Source: Micropruina glycogenica (GTDB lineage: Bacteria > Actinomycetota > Actinomycetes > Propionibacteriales > Propionibacteriaceae). Taken from it: a stretch of DNA of 64,000 nucleotides. The position numbers and the translations under genes were made by a program. Positions 51,117 to 60,557 of the stretch are shown one piece after another (position 1 is the stretch's first letter; the number at the start of each line of letters is the position of its first letter). The stretch spans positions 3,720,001 to 3,784,000 of the forward strand of contig NZ_LT985188.1 of assembly GCF_900289045.1 (NCBI RefSeq), in the 5' to 3' direction. The notes beneath the pieces are model-generated. The model made no database searches. It saw only the letters and a list, made by a program, of their open reading frames with translations, and was not told the origin of the DNA.

Positions 51117-51212
51117 GGGACGGTTCTCCTGGTTCAGGGGACGGTTCTTTGCTTCAAAGGCCAGGTTCGCTCAGTTCATCAAGGCCTGAATGGTAATGGG
51201 AACCGTCCCCAA
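51117..51212. repeat. GGGGACGGTTCT-family repeat, third locus
   Basis: Two forward copies (51117, 51138: GGGGACGGTTCT) and one inverted copy (GGAACCGTCCCC at about 51199-51210). Unlike the 46636 locus, the flanking arms are not perfect. It lies 60 bases before rsmI. Confidence 0.75.
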
Positions 51213-51272
51213 TACCGTTCACGCCTCCTCCCAGCAGCGGAGCCGACCTGAGCGATGTGAAAAGGTAGCCGC

Positions 51273-52112
51273 ATGACTGACCCGGGCGTGCTGGTGCTGG
51301 CCGGCACACCCATCGGCCATGCCGAAGACGCCTCGCCCGCGTTGCTCACCGCCCTCACTGAGGCCGACGTGATCGCCGCCGAAGACACCCGGCGGTTTCG
51401 CGACCTGTGCCGGCGTCTCGCCATCAACCCCACCGCCACGGTGGTGTCGTTCTTCGACGGCAACGAGGGTGGTCGGGTCGCGGCGCTCATAGATCACCTC
51501 GAAGCCGGACGCCGCGTCGTGGTCGTCTCGGACGCCGGCATGCCCGCCGTGTCAGACCCCGGTTACCGGCTGGTGGCCGCAGCCGCAGACGCCGGCATTC
51601 GGGTCACCGCGGTACCCGGGCCGTCTGCCGTGCTGACCGCGCTGGCGGTGTCGGGCCTACCCACCGACCGGTTCTGCTTCGAGGGGTTTCTGCCCCGCAA
51701 AGGTGGCGAGCGACGGGCCAGGCTCGCAGGTCTCGCCGCCGAGCCGCGCACGATGGTGTTCTTCGAGGCTCCGCATAGGCTGGCGGTCTTTCTGGCCGAC
51801 GCTGAAGCCGCCTTGGGGGCCGATCGTCGCGCGGTGGTGTGCCGCGAGTTGACCAAGACCTATGAAGAGGTGCGCCGCGGCACTCTGGCCGAGTTGCGAG
51901 GTTGGGCCGAGGGCGAGGTGCGCGGCGAACTGACCGTGGTGGTCGAGGGAGCGCAGGTATCGGGCGACCCCGAGGGCGCGCTGGCGGCCGTGCAGGCCGC
52001 GGTGGCGTCGGGTCAGCGCTTGTCGGAGGCGGTTGCCGAGGTGGCGGCGGCCCACGGTGTGCCGCGGCGTCAGCTCTACGACGCGGCATTGAAGAGTCGA
52101 GGCGAACGATGA
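51273..52112 (+). CDS. rsmI: 16S rRNA (cytidine-2'-O)-methyltransferase
   Basis: A 279-aa SAM-dependent methyltransferase that 2'-O-methylates C1402 of 16S rRNA. Family motifs are LAGTPIGHAEDASPA (glycine-rich SAM site), AAEDTRRFRDL, VVSDAGMPAVSDPGYRLV, VPGPSAVLTALAVSGLP and the late ELTKTYEEVRRG. It begins the rsmI-tatD-rsmA-ispE series and is divergent from pmt. The length is normal. Confidence 0.95.
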   Translation: MTDPGVLVLAGTPIGHAEDASPALLTALTEADVIAAEDTRRFRDLCRRLAINPTATVVSFFDGNEGGRVAALIDHLEAGRRVVVVSDAGMPAVSDPGYRLVAAAADAGIRVTAVPGPSAVLTALAVSGLPTDRFCFEGFLPRKGGERRARLAGLAAEPRTMVFFEAPHRLAVFLADAEAALGADRRAVVCRELTKTYEEVRRGTLAELRGWAEGEVRGELTVVVEGAQVSGDPEGALAAVQAAVASGQRLSEAVAEVAAAHGVPRRQLYDAALKSRGER

Positions 52113-52158
52113 GTGGCGCTGCTTCGCTGCGAGGCGAACCAACGAGCGAGGGCGGACG

Positions 52159-52998
52159 ATGAACCGCGACCTGCCGCAGCGTCCCGAACCGTTGCCGGCG
52201 CCCACCACCGACGCCCACACCCACCTGCTCAGCACGCAGGAGTTCTCGGGCCTGCCCGTCGCCGAGCTGATCGAGCGGGCCGCTGAGGTCGGCGTGCACC
52301 GGCTGGTCGAGGTCGGCTGCGACCTGCCCAGTTCACGCGGTGCGATCGAGATCGCCCAGAATCACCCAGCGGTGGTCGCCTGCGTGGCCATTCACCCCAA
52401 CGACGCCGCCCGTGCCGGCGATCGGCTGCCCGCCGAACTGGACGCCCTCGAAGCCCTCGTCGCCGACGAGCACGTCCGCGGCATCGGCGAAACCGGCCTC
52501 GACTACTACCGAACCCGTGACGACGAGGGCAAACGCCTGCAGAAGCACTCGTTCGCCGCGCATCTGGCCTGGGCCCGCGAACACGACCTGGCCGTCGTGG
52601 TTCACGACCGCGACGCCCACGCCGACATTCTCGACGTGCTCGACGCCGAGGGCGTGCCCGATCGGTTCATGATGCACTGCTTCTCTGGCGACGCCGATTT
52701 CGCGCGGCAGTGCCTCGACCGCGGCGCCTGGCTTTCGTTTCCGGGGACCGTGACCTTCAAGCCCAACCATGCGCTGCGGGAGGCGTTCGACCTGACCCCC
52801 GACGACCGGCTGCTGGTCGAGACCGACGCCCCCTACCTGACACCCGTGCCGCTGCGTGGCAGGCCCAATGCGTCGTACCTGATGCCGTGGACCGTCCGGT
52901 TTCTGGCCGAGCGCCGCGGCGCCGACCTGGCCGGCTTCTGCCGGCTGCTGGACGACAACGCGACCGCCCTGTTCGGCGGCTGGGGTGACGATGGCTGA
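52159..52998 (+). CDS. tatD: TatD-family metal-dependent DNase
   Basis: A 279-aa metallohydrolase. It has metal-binding TDAHTHL near the start, [10 protein letters not shown] (Glu ligand), [21 protein letters not shown] (His) and [12 protein letters not shown] (Asp). TatD enzymes are 3'-5' exonucleases and D-tyrosyl/DNA repair factors. It is followed by rsmA with an eight-base overlap from the preferred ATG. Its order next to rsmA and ispE is conserved in actinobacteria. Confidence 0.93.
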   Translation: MNRDLPQRPEPLPAPTTDAHTHLLSTQEFSGLPVAELIERAAEVGVHRLVEVGCDLPSSRGAIEIAQNHPAVVACVAIHPNDAARAGDRLPAELDALEALVADEHVRGIGETGLDYYRTRDDEGKRLQKHSFAAHLAWAREHDLAVVVHDRDAHADILDVLDAEGVPDRFMMHCFSGDADFARQCLDRGAWLSFPGTVTFKPNHALREAFDLTPDDRLLVETDAPYLTPVPLRGRPNASYLMPWTVRFLAERRGADLAGFCRLLDDNATALFGGWGDDG

Positions 52999-53839
52999 GG
53001 GCCTGCTCGACCCGCGGACGATTCGCGAACTGGCCGCCGAGCTCGATCTGCGGCCGTCCAAGCAGCGCGGGCAGAACTTCGTGCACGACGCCAACACGGT
53101 GCGCCGCATCGTGGCCGCCGCCGACCTACAACCCGACGATGTCGCCCTCGAGATCGGCCCCGGCCTCGGCTCGCTCACTCTGGGGCTGCTCGAACGGCTG
53201 GCCTGGGTGCATGCCATCGAGATCGACGACCGGCTGGCCGGGCGGCTCGTCCAAACCGTGGCCGAGCGGCTGCCCGCAGCCGCCGACCGGCTCACCGTCA
53301 CCGAGGCGGACGCCCTCACGGTCACCACCCTGCCCGATCCGCAGCCGACCGCGGTGGTGGCCAACCTGCCCTACAACGTGAGCGTGCCGGTGCTGTTGCA
53401 CGTGCTGGCCACGTTCGGCAGCGTGCGCAGCGGGCTGGTGATGGTGCAGTCGGAGGTGGCCGACCGGCTGGTTGCGCCGCCTGGGTCGAAGGTGTACGGG
53501 GTGCCGTCGGTGAAGCTGGCCTGGTACTGCAGTTCGCGGCGGGCGGGTTCGGTGCCGCCGGGGGTGTTCTGGCCGGTGCCCAACGTCGACTCGGGGCTGG
53601 TGGCGCTGCAACGTCGCGACCCGCCGGTCACCACCGCGACCCGCGAGCAGGTGTTCGCCCTGGTCGACGCGGCTTTCGCGCAGCGACGCAAGATGCTGCG
53701 CTCGGCCCTGGTCGGCGTGTACGGGTCGTCCGCCCGTGCGTCCGAGGCCCTGCTCGCGGCCGGCATCGACCCGACCGCGAGGGGCGAGGTGCTCGACGTC
53801 GCCGACTTCGCCCGATTGGCAGCCATCGAACCCGTGTGA
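52991..53839 (+). CDS. rsmA: 16S rRNA (adenine-N6,N6)-dimethyltransferase
   Basis: A 282-aa methyltransferase, also called KsgA, that dimethylates A1518 and A1519 in the 16S 3' hairpin. It has [18 protein letters not shown], the SAM motif [22 protein letters not shown], and the catalytic [14 protein letters not shown]-terminal helical domain with [12 protein letters not shown] follows. ATG 52991 (MAEGLLDP) is preferred; GTG 52985 is an alternative. It overlaps tatD. Confidence 0.95.
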   Translation: MAEGLLDPRTIRELAAELDLRPSKQRGQNFVHDANTVRRIVAAADLQPDDVALEIGPGLGSLTLGLLERLAWVHAIEIDDRLAGRLVQTVAERLPAAADRLTVTEADALTVTTLPDPQPTAVVANLPYNVSVPVLLHVLATFGSVRSGLVMVQSEVADRLVAPPGSKVYGVPSVKLAWYCSSRRAGSVPPGVFWPVPNVDSGLVALQRRDPPVTTATREQVFALVDAAFAQRRKMLRSALVGVYGSSARASEALLAAGIDPTARGEVLDVADFARLAAIEPV

Positions 53840-53946
53840 CCGGGCGGTGGCCGAGCCGGCTGCGAGAACGCACGTGGACGGCGGGGGCGGCCATCCACAC
53901 GGGCCCACGGGTGCCATCGACGGCGAGCATCAGATAGCCTCGCGAC

Positions 53947-54879
53947 GTGGCGACACCGCAAGAGCCCGAGCCGGACTGGGTCCGGGTCCGGGCCTCCGGC
54001 AAGATCAACCTGGCCCTGCGGGTCGGGGGCGTGCACGCGTCCGGTTACCACCCGCTGGCTACGGTTTTTCAGTCCGTTTCGCTGTTCGACGAGGTCTCGG
54101 TGCGGTGGGCGGAACCGAACCGGTTCACTGTGTCGGTGGTCGGCGAGCAGGCCGACCAGGTGCCCTGCGACGATCGCAACCTGGCGGTGAAGGCGGCCCG
54201 CCTGCTGGCGCAGCACTACGGGCCCGCGCGGTTGGGTGCCGACATCGTGATTCGCAAAACCATTCCCGTGGCCGGCGGCATGGCCGGTGGTTCTGCCGAC
54301 GCGGCCGGCGCACTTTTGGCCTGCTCTGTTTTGTGGGACCTCGACACCGCCCCCGACGAGCTTCGGACGTTCGGTGCCGCCCTTGGCGCCGACGTGCCGT
54401 TTCAACTCATGGGCGGCACGGCACTGGGCACCGGACGCGGCGATGAGCTGATGCCGGTGTTGAGCCGCGGCAGTTATCACTGGGTGCTGGCGCTGAGCGA
54501 GCACGAACTGAGCACTCCTGCGGTGTTCGGCCGCTTCGACGAGCTGAACCCCGACGCACCCGACGAGCTGGACCTGCCCACCGAGGTGATGAACGCGCTG
54601 GTGGCGGGCGACGCCGCCGCCCTGGGCGCGGCCCTGGTCAATGACCTGGCACCCGCCGCCACCGAGCTGAGGCCGGGTCTCGCCCGCATTCTGCAGGCAG
54701 GCGCCGAACTGGGTGCCCTGGGCTCGATCGTGTCAGGGGCCGGCCCCACCTGCGCGTTTCTGGCCGCCAACGAGGCCGCCGCGGTCGACCTGTCGGTGCA
54801 ACTGTCGAGCCAGGGACTGTGCCGGGCGGTGCGGCGAGTCACCGGCCCCGTGCCCGGTGCGCGGCTGATCACCGCCTGA
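53947..54879 (+). CDS. ispE: 4-diphosphocytidyl-2-C-methyl-D-erythritol kinase
   Basis: A 310-aa GHMP kinase that phosphorylates CDP-ME in the MEP isoprenoid pathway. It has the substrate loop ASGKINLALRVGG near residue 17, the glycine-rich ATP loop IPVAGGMAGGSADAAGAL near 107, and the C-terminal LGSIVSGAGPTCAFLA. The start is GTG 53947. The gap 53840-53946 before it is 107 bases and shows no feature. It is followed by a repeat cluster. Confidence 0.95.
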   Translation: MATPQEPEPDWVRVRASGKINLALRVGGVHASGYHPLATVFQSVSLFDEVSVRWAEPNRFTVSVVGEQADQVPCDDRNLAVKAARLLAQHYGPARLGADIVIRKTIPVAGGMAGGSADAAGALLACSVLWDLDTAPDELRTFGAALGADVPFQLMGGTALGTGRGDELMPVLSRGSYHWVLALSEHELSTPAVFGRFDELNPDAPDELDLPTEVMNALVAGDAAALGAALVNDLAPAATELRPGLARILQAGAELGALGSIVSGAGPTCAFLAANEAAAVDLSVQLSSQGLCRAVRRVTGPVPGARLITA

Positions 54880-54891
54880 GGGCGAAGCCTG

Positions 54892-55003
54892 CCGGTCGAA
54901 CGTGTCGAGTCCTTCTGCTGAAGGGTTTCGACCAGCTCAAGCGACGACCAGGACCAGTTTGAACGTCGGCTTCGGAGATCCCGGCGTTCGCCGGGATGAC
55001 GGG
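54892..55003. repeat. Two dispersed repeat families downstream of ispE
   Basis: 54892-54945: GGTCGAACGTGTCGAGTCC, loop, GGGTTTCGACCAGCTCAAG, a diverged full GGTCGAG-family copy. 54976-55003: GAGATCCCGGCGTTCGCCGGGATGAC, an ATCCCGGCG-family copy. They lie between the convergent ispE and MFS genes. Confidence 0.7.
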
Positions 55004-55040
55004 TTTCGGCGGAGCGTCACGAGTAGTCGCGAGAGACCCG

Positions 55041-56204
55041 TCAACTGATCGGAGCCGGACGTTCGTCGGCCGGCATCACCGACGCCAGGAACGGCAGGCA
55101 GGCCAGCAGCACCGCCGGCACGAACATGGTGTGCTGCAGGCCGAAGTGGGCCGCCAGAAAGCCGATCACGGCCGGCCCGCACAAGAAGGTCGCGTAGCCG
55201 AACGTGACCACGACGGCCAGCCCGCGGCCGCCCGCCGCGTGGCCGGCCACCGCGTACACCTGCGGGGCGATCATGCCGATGCCGAAGCCGACCATCGCCC
55301 AGCCGATCAGCAGCACCGGCAGGGGAGTGGCGATCGCGGTGATCAGGTAGCCCAGTGCAGAACAGGCACCGCCGAAGCGCACGACCGCTCGGCGTCCGAA
55401 CCGGGCCACCAGGGCGTCGCCGAGCAGCCGGATCGCCACCATGAAGCCCGCCACCACCGTGACCGCCAGCGACCCCTGCGCGGCGGGAATGCCGGCCACC
55501 TCGGTGACGTGCAGGCCCGACCAGTCCATGGCGCTGCCCTCGCCCAGACCGAAGGCGATGGCCATCAGCCCCAGCAGGTACGCCCACCGGGGGATCGGCG
55601 TCTTGGCGCCGGTCTCGTCGGCGTGTGTCACCACCGCGGTCTCAGGGGTGATGCGCACGGCCAGCACGCACGCGGCCACCCCCACCACGGTCGCCACCAG
55701 CACCGCGGCCTGCACGGCGAAGCTCGGCACCGACAGCGCAGCGATGTAGACCAGTGCGGCGCCGGCGAAGTTGCCCACCGACCACATGCCGTGAAAGAAG
55801 CTCATGATCGGTTTGGGCCGCGCCGCCTCGACCTGCACCCCGATCGCGTTCATGGCCACGTCGATGCCGCCGTTGCCCAGGCCCAGTAGCAGGGCTCCAA
55901 CGAACAGGACCACGTAGTTCGCGGCGAATCCGCCGACCACCAGGCCGACCATCAACAGCGGCACGCAGGTCAACACCACGCGGCGGGCGCCGAGCCGGTC
56001 GGCCAGTCGTCCACCGACCTGCATGCCGGTGATCGCAGCCACGCCTGCACCCACCAGCATGATCGCGATGCCGCTGGCGTCGAGCCCCAGTCGCTCGCGC
56101 AGTGCGGCCAGCGACGCGGCCCAGGTGCCGATCACCAGGCCGTTGTAGGCGAACAGGTTGACGACGGCCGGGGCTGACGTGGTTGCGGACGGTGCAGGCG
56201 GCAT
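55041..56204 (-). CDS. MFS transporter
   Basis: A 387-aa, 12-helix major facilitator protein: GMQVGGRLADRLGARRVVL (motif A) after helix 2, GALLLGLGNGGIDVAMNAIGV in helix 4, and a mirrored LLGDALVARFGRRAVVRF in the second half. The acidic GIDVAMN helix and length resemble the YbjJ/FucP-like group. The substrate is unknown. It is a single gene divergent from the PCD-VOC gene. Confidence 0.88.
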   Translation of the reverse strand: MPPAPSATTSAPAVVNLFAYNGLVIGTWAASLAALRERLGLDASGIAIMLVGAGVAAITGMQVGGRLADRLGARRVVLTCVPLLMVGLVVGGFAANYVVLFVGALLLGLGNGGIDVAMNAIGVQVEAARPKPIMSFFHGMWSVGNFAGAALVYIAALSVPSFAVQAAVLVATVVGVAACVLAVRITPETAVVTHADETGAKTPIPRWAYLLGLMAIAFGLGEGSAMDWSGLHVTEVAGIPAAQGSLAVTVVAGFMVAIRLLGDALVARFGRRAVVRFGGACSALGYLITAIATPLPVLLIGWAMVGFGIGMIAPQVYAVAGHAAGGRGLAVVVTFGYATFLCGPAVIGFLAAHFGLQHTMFVPAVLLACLPFLASVMPADERPAPIS

Positions 56205-56290
56205 GCTACGACCCTATCGGCCGTCTCCGACCCCGGACGGGGTTGGCTCGCCCAGCTGAAACGTCACAGCCCGCTTGTAGCATGCGCCCC

Positions 56291-56920
56291 ATGACCCGAC
56301 TTGCTGCGCGTGACGTACACCTCACCGACTGGCGTTGGCAGCTGGGCACCCTGCGCGCCGACTTCGCCACCCGGTCGCTCGCCCAGGCGACGGCCTTTCT
56401 CACCGACGTCAGCCCGCTACTCGACGGCGAAGCGACCGTGCCCGTCGTTCAGGTCAACCGCGACCGGGTGCTGATCACGCTGAAAGACCCCTCTGAGGGC
56501 GTCACCCGGCGCGAGGCCGAACTTGCCGAACGCATCAGCGAGTTGGCCGCACAGCACGGTCTGAGCGCCAAGCCCGATCGGCTGCAGGTGCTCGAGCTGG
56601 CGCTGGACGCCCCGAACGAGGCGAAGGTGCGTCCCTTCTGGGCGGCGCTGCTCGGCCTGGTCGACACCGGTGACGATGTGCACGACCCCACCGGCGCGCT
56701 GCCGCCCCTGTGGTTTCAGCAGACCGACTCGACCGCCGCCGACCGTCAGCGCTTTCACCTCGACATCACGGTGCCTGGTGATCAGGCGGCGGCCCGCATC
56801 GACGCCGCGGTTCAGGCGGGCGGCCGCGTCGTCGACCGCAACTTCGAGCCGTCGTTCACCGTGCTGGCCGACGCCGACGGCAACCTGGCCTGCGTCTGCA
56901 CCGAACTGGGCCGCGAGTAG
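56291..56920 (+). CDS. Pterin-4a-carbinolamine dehydratase-like domain fused to a VOC domain
   Basis: A 209-aa protein. Residues 1-95 look like a PCD/DCoH domain (WRWQLGTLRADFATRSLAQATAFL..V, then RREAELAERISELAAQHGL), but the usual EHHP motif is replaced by GEATVPVVQV, so dehydratase activity is doubtful. Residues 100-205 are a glyoxalase-like VOC domain (LELALDAPNEAKVRPFWAALLGL, FHLDITVPGDQAAARIDAAVQAGG, VLADADGNLACVCT). ATG 56291 gives the conserved start; an ATG at 56282 is possible. Such fusions occur in actinobacteria with unknown substrate. Confidence 0.8.
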   Translation: MTRLAARDVHLTDWRWQLGTLRADFATRSLAQATAFLTDVSPLLDGEATVPVVQVNRDRVLITLKDPSEGVTRREAELAERISELAAQHGLSAKPDRLQVLELALDAPNEAKVRPFWAALLGLVDTGDDVHDPTGALPPLWFQQTDSTAADRQRFHLDITVPGDQAAARIDAAVQAGGRVVDRNFEPSFTVLADADGNLACVCTELGRE

Positions 56921-56922
56921 CC

Positions 56923-57615
56923 CTACTCGTCGGGGTCGCTCACGAGGGTGACGCGAGGGCGTCCCAGCCGGGGGGCGACTTCGAGATGCCGCATGCCGTT
57001 CCAGGCCAGGTTCACCACGTGGGCGGCCACCACCTGCTTGTCGAGAGGGGTCGTTTCACGGGTGTCGAGCCACCACTGCCCGACCAGGCCCACCAGGCCC
57101 ACCAGCATCTGCGCGTACATGGGGGCGAGGGCCGGATCGAACGACCGGTTGGCGAACTCGGCGGCCAGCAGATCTTCGGCCTGGCTCGCCACGTCAGACA
57201 AGATGGTGGCGAACGACCCCTCTTGTGAGGTGGCCGACGAGCCGCGCGAGATGATCGCGAAACCGTCCGGATAAGCGTCGATGTAGTCGAGAAGCGCCAA
57301 TGTGCCCAGTTCGATCAGCCGTCGTGCGCCCACGCGCGGGGTGGTCAGGGCCGCGCGAATCGCGGTCTGCAGCGTGCGCACCTCACGGTCGACGACCACT
57401 GCGTAGAGGCCCTCTTTGCCGCCGAAGTGCTCGTACACCACAGGTTTGCTGACCTCGGCATGCGCGGCGATCTCTTCGACCGACGTGCCGTCGAGTCCGC
57501 GCTCGGCGAACAAGCCGCGGGCCACGTCGATCAACTGTTCGCGCCGCTCGGCCCGGGTCATACGCACCCGCACGCGCCGGGCTCGTCCGGCCGCTGCGGC
57601 TGAAGGGTTGGCCAT
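56923..57615 (-). CDS. TetR-family regulator
   Basis: A 230-aa repressor. An Arg-rich N-terminal tail (RARRVRVRMTRAERREQL) leads into a TetR helix-turn-helix (GLDGTSVEEIAAHAEVSKPVVYEHFGGKEGLY, about 38-70). The ligand domain is helical, with FAIISRGSSATSQEGSFATIL. A TetR gene at this place before glmU is conserved in actinobacteria (Rv1019 in M. tuberculosis). It ends two bases from the convergent PCD-VOC stop. Targets are not apparent. Confidence 0.9.
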   Translation of the reverse strand: MANPSAAAAGRARRVRVRMTRAERREQLIDVARGLFAERGLDGTSVEEIAAHAEVSKPVVYEHFGGKEGLYAVVVDREVRTLQTAIRAALTTPRVGARRLIELGTLALLDYIDAYPDGFAIISRGSSATSQEGSFATILSDVASQAEDLLAAEFANRSFDPALAPMYAQMLVGLVGLVGQWWLDTRETTPLDKQVVAAHVVNLAWNGMRHLEVAPRLGRPRVTLVSDPDE

Positions 57616-57685
57616 CTGCTCAGTCTGACGCCCACCCCGCTCGCGCGCCAAACGCGCCGAGGTGCGATGCCCCGCGCGGGCACCG

Positions 57686-57691
57686 TAGAGT
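57686..57691 (+). promoter_or_regulatory. Probable -10 box of tRNA-Gln
   Basis: TAGAGT ends ten bases before the tRNA, the same hexamer as at tRNA-Ala. No clear -35 box. Confidence 0.4.
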
Positions 57692-57701
57692 GAGGGGACG
57701 A

Positions 57702-57780
57702 TCCCCGGTTGGTCTTCCGGCAGGGCCCGCCTGACTTTGAATCAGGATTAGCGAAGTAGGTTCGACTCCTACCCGGGGAG
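57702..57780 (+). tRNA. tRNA-Gln (TTG anticodon)
   Basis: Acceptor TCCCCGG/CCGGGGA with discriminator G, anticodon stem CCTGA/TCAGG around CTTTGAA (anticodon TTG), T arm GTAGG-TTCGACT-CCTAC. It is 79 bases long. The D arm (GGTC..GGCC or GCCC) pairs imperfectly, and the variable region ATTAGCGAA is nine bases, longer than normal for glutamine. No CCA is encoded. A tRNA-Gln before glmU fits the actinobacterial gene order (glnU in mycobacteria). Confidence 0.85.
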
Positions 57781-58110
57781 CGCGGGCGTTGGCCTCGACA
57801 TCGATACCGGCCACAGCGCCGTCCGAGACCCCATCAAGGCTGGTCTGTTGGTCGTTGCCGGTCGAACTCGGCGAGGTGCTCATAGGTTCGACACCCGCCC
57901 ATCAGGGTCGGCAGCATCGTCACGTCGGCGCTCACCGCGCCATGGTTCATCGCCGCAGCGCTGGGCGACGTCCGAGCCCGATGACCGCTGGCCGGACTGT
58001 TCGGTTGCGTGGCAGTCGAGGGGTCGGGGTCCATTAGGCTGAGCATCGCAATCCTCCGGTGGTGGGCAACGTCGCGCCGGGGGGCCGCGTGGCTACAGCT
58101 GGGAGTATTC
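57781..58110. other. Gap between tRNA-Gln and glmU with no clear gene
   Basis: Both strands have short open frames with no recognisable protein pattern. A TTAGGCT word near 58034 resembles a -10 box (TAGGCT) but has no matching -35. The region presumably carries the glmU leader. Confidence 0.4.
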
Positions 58111-59583
58111 GTGACCACTACCGACCAAACGCGCGTCGCGGCAGTCGTCATCATGGCGGCCGGGGCCGGCACCAGAATGAAGTCGGCCACCGCGAAGGTG
58201 CTGCACCAACTGGCCGGACGGTCGATGCTCAGCTACGCCGTCGACGCCGCCAGTGCGGTTGAACCCGATCACCTGGTGGTGGTCGTCGGCTTTCAGCGCG
58301 ACCAGGTCGAGGCGCATTTGGCAGAGGTGGCTCCGCAGGTGACCACCGCGGTGCAGGAGCAGCAACTGGGCACCGGCGACGCAGTGCGTTCGGGTCTGGC
58401 GGGCTTGGGTGATCTGGTCGGCGACGTGGTGGTGACCAGCGGTGACGTGCCCTTGCTCACCGGCGAGACCCTGCGCGCCCTGGTCGAGGCCCACCGTGGC
58501 GAGGGCAACGCGGTCACCGTGCTCACCACCATCGCCCCCGACCCCACCGGCTACGGACGCATCGTGCGCGAGGGCGGCGAGGTCGTCCGCATCGTCGAGC
58601 AGCGTGACGCCACCGACGACGAGCGGGTGATCACCGAGATCAACGCCGGCATCTATGTGTTCGACGCCCAGGTGTTGAGTGCCGGCCTGGCCGACCTGTC
58701 GAGCGACAACGACCAGGGTGAGCTGTATCTCACCGACGTGGTCGGCTTCGCCCGGGGCCTTGGACGGCGGGTGGGCGCGTCCGTACTCGCCGACTCGGTG
58801 CAGGCCGAGGGGGTCAACGACCGCATTCAGCTCGCCGCCCTCAGCGCCGAGCTCAACCGCCGCATTCTGCGCAGGTGGATGGCCGAGGGCGTCACGGTGC
58901 TCGATCCGGCCACCACCTGGGTGCACGACTCGGTCGACCTGGCCCCCGACGTCACGCTGCTGCCGGGCACCTCGTTGGAGGGCGCCACCTCGGTGGCCAC
59001 GGGTGCGGTGATCGGCCCCGACACCACGCTGATCGACGTCGAGGTGGACGAAGGCGCACACATCGTGCGTAGTCATGCCACCTTGGCCGTGATCGGCCCC
59101 AACGCAGACGTGGGGCCGTTCGCGTTCATCAGACCCGGCACCAAGCTGGGCGTCAAGGGCAAGATCGGCGCGTTCGTCGAAACCAAGAACGCGGCCATCG
59201 GCGACGGCGCCAAGGTGCCGCACCTGACCTACTGCGGCGACGCCACCGTGGGCGAGGGCGCCAACATCGGCGCCGGCACGATCTTCGCCAACTACGACGG
59301 AGTCACCAAGTCGCACACCACGGTGGGCAAGGGGTCGTTCATCGGCAGCGACTCGGTGCTGGTCGCCCCCGTCGAGGTGGCCGACGGCGCCTACGTCGCG
59401 GCCGGCTCGACGATCACCAGCCCGGTGGGCCCCGGTGAACTTGCGGTGGCGCGGGGCACTCAACGCAACATCGCCGGGTGGGTCGCGAGAAAGCGACCAG
59501 GCACCCGAACGGCGGCGGCGGCCGAAGCCGCCTTGGGTGGTTCCCAGACCGGTGCGACCGAAGGCAGCGAGGGCGTCCGATGA
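58111..59583 (+). CDS. glmU: Bifunctional GlcNAc-1-P uridyltransferase / GlcN-1-P acetyltransferase
   Basis: A 490-aa enzyme making UDP-GlcNAc for peptidoglycan. The N-terminal uridyltransferase has MAAGAGTRMKSATAKVLHQLAG and TSGDVPLLTGETL. The C-terminal half is a left-handed beta helix with GPFAFIRPGTKLGVKGKIGAFVETKNA and the acetyltransferase HLTYCGDATVGEGANIGAGTI. The start is GTG 58111, five bases after GGAG; the longer upstream frame is not conserved. It overlaps prs by four bases (ATGA). Confidence 0.96.
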   Translation: MTTTDQTRVAAVVIMAAGAGTRMKSATAKVLHQLAGRSMLSYAVDAASAVEPDHLVVVVGFQRDQVEAHLAEVAPQVTTAVQEQQLGTGDAVRSGLAGLGDLVGDVVVTSGDVPLLTGETLRALVEAHRGEGNAVTVLTTIAPDPTGYGRIVREGGEVVRIVEQRDATDDERVITEINAGIYVFDAQVLSAGLADLSSDNDQGELYLTDVVGFARGLGRRVGASVLADSVQAEGVNDRIQLAALSAELNRRILRRWMAEGVTVLDPATTWVHDSVDLAPDVTLLPGTSLEGATSVATGAVIGPDTTLIDVEVDEGAHIVRSHATLAVIGPNADVGPFAFIRPGTKLGVKGKIGAFVETKNAAIGDGAKVPHLTYCGDATVGEGANIGAGTIFANYDGVTKSHTTVGKGSFIGSDSVLVAPVEVADGAYVAAGSTITSPVGPGELAVARGTQRNIAGWVARKRPGTRTAAAAEAALGGSQTGATEGSEGVR

Positions 59584-60557
59584 GCGGCATCAAGCGACCC
59601 ACCGAGAAGCACCTGATGCTCTGCACCGGGCGCGCGTTCCCTGAGCTGGCCGAAGAGGTGGCCGAACTCTTGGGCGTCGATCTGGTGCCGACCCGTCAGG
59701 TCACCTACGCGAACTCCGAGATCTACGTGCGGTTCGAAGAATCGGTGCGCGGCGCCGACGCGTTCGTGATTCAGAGCCACCCGGCACCGGTCAACGAGTG
59801 GCTGATGGAGCAGTTGATCATGATCGACGCGCTCAAGCGGGCCTCGGCCAAGCGCATCACCGTCGTTTCACCGTTCTACCCCTACGGCCGGCAGGACAAG
59901 AAGCACGCCGGACGTGAGCCCATTTCGGCGCGGCTGGTGGCCGACCTGTACAAGACCGCCGGCGCCGACCGGCTGATGAGCGTCGACCTGCACGCCGCGC
60001 AGATTCAGGGTTTCTTCGACGGTCCGGTCGACCACCTGTTCAGCATTCCGGTGTTGGCCGACTACGTGGCGTCGAAGTACCCCAGCAAGAACATGACCGT
60101 GGTGTCACCGGACGCCGGACGGGTCAAGCTGGCCGACAACTGGTCCGATCGGCTGGGCCTGCCGCTGGCCATCATTCACAAGCGTCGCGACCCCAACAAG
60201 GCCAATGAGGTGGCGGTCGGCGAGGTCGTCGGTGACGTGCAGGGCCGGGTCTGCCTGCTGGTCGACGACATGATCGACACCGCGGGCACCATCTGCCAGG
60301 CGGCGGCGGCGTTGCGCGACCACGGGGCGTCCGCGGTGATCGCGGCGGCGACTCACCCGATTCTGTCGGGGCCGGCCGCGCAGCGACTGAACGCGTCGGC
60401 GTTCGAAGAGGTGATCGTCACCAACACGCTGCCGATCAGGGACGACCTGGTGATTCCCAAGCTGACCGTGCTCTCGATCGCACCGCTGCTGGCCAAGGCG
60501 ATTCAAGAGGTCTTCGTGGACGGCTCGGTGACCTCGCTGTTCGGCGGCGTCGAGTAG
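59580..60557 (+). CDS. prs: Ribose-phosphate pyrophosphokinase
   Basis: A 325-aa enzyme making PRPP for nucleotide, His and Trp synthesis. It has YANSEIYVRFEESVRG (ATP loop), FYPYGRQDKKHAGREPISA, VDLHAAQIQGFF (metal His), and the PRPP-binding LLVDDMIDTAGTI. ATG 59580 overlaps the glmU stop. The order glmU-prs is conserved. The 3' end overlaps the convergent HxlR gene by 55 bases. Confidence 0.96.
   Translation: MSGIKRPTEKHLMLCTGRAFPELAEEVAELLGVDLVPTRQVTYANSEIYVRFEESVRGADAFVIQSHPAPVNEWLMEQLIMIDALKRASAKRITVVSPFYPYGRQDKKHAGREPISARLVADLYKTAGADRLMSVDLHAAQIQGFFDGPVDHLFSIPVLADYVASKYPSKNMTVVSPDAGRVKLADNWSDRLGLPLAIIHKRRDPNKANEVAVGEVVGDVQGRVCLLVDDMIDTAGTICQAAAALRDHGASAVIAAATHPILSGPAAQRLNASAFEEVIVTNTLPIRDDLVIPKLTVLSIAPLLAKAIQEVFVDGSVTSLFGGVE

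Noticed and set aside
50854-51251. Small plus-strand frames around 50854-51251 in the pmt-rsmI gap
   Set aside because: Their content is mainly the inverted repeat and GGGGACGGTTCT repeat; no recognisable protein emerges.
57834-58190. Minus-strand 118-codon frame before glmU
   Set aside because: It overlaps the glmU start, has no conserved pattern or ribosome-binding site, and is best treated as chance.
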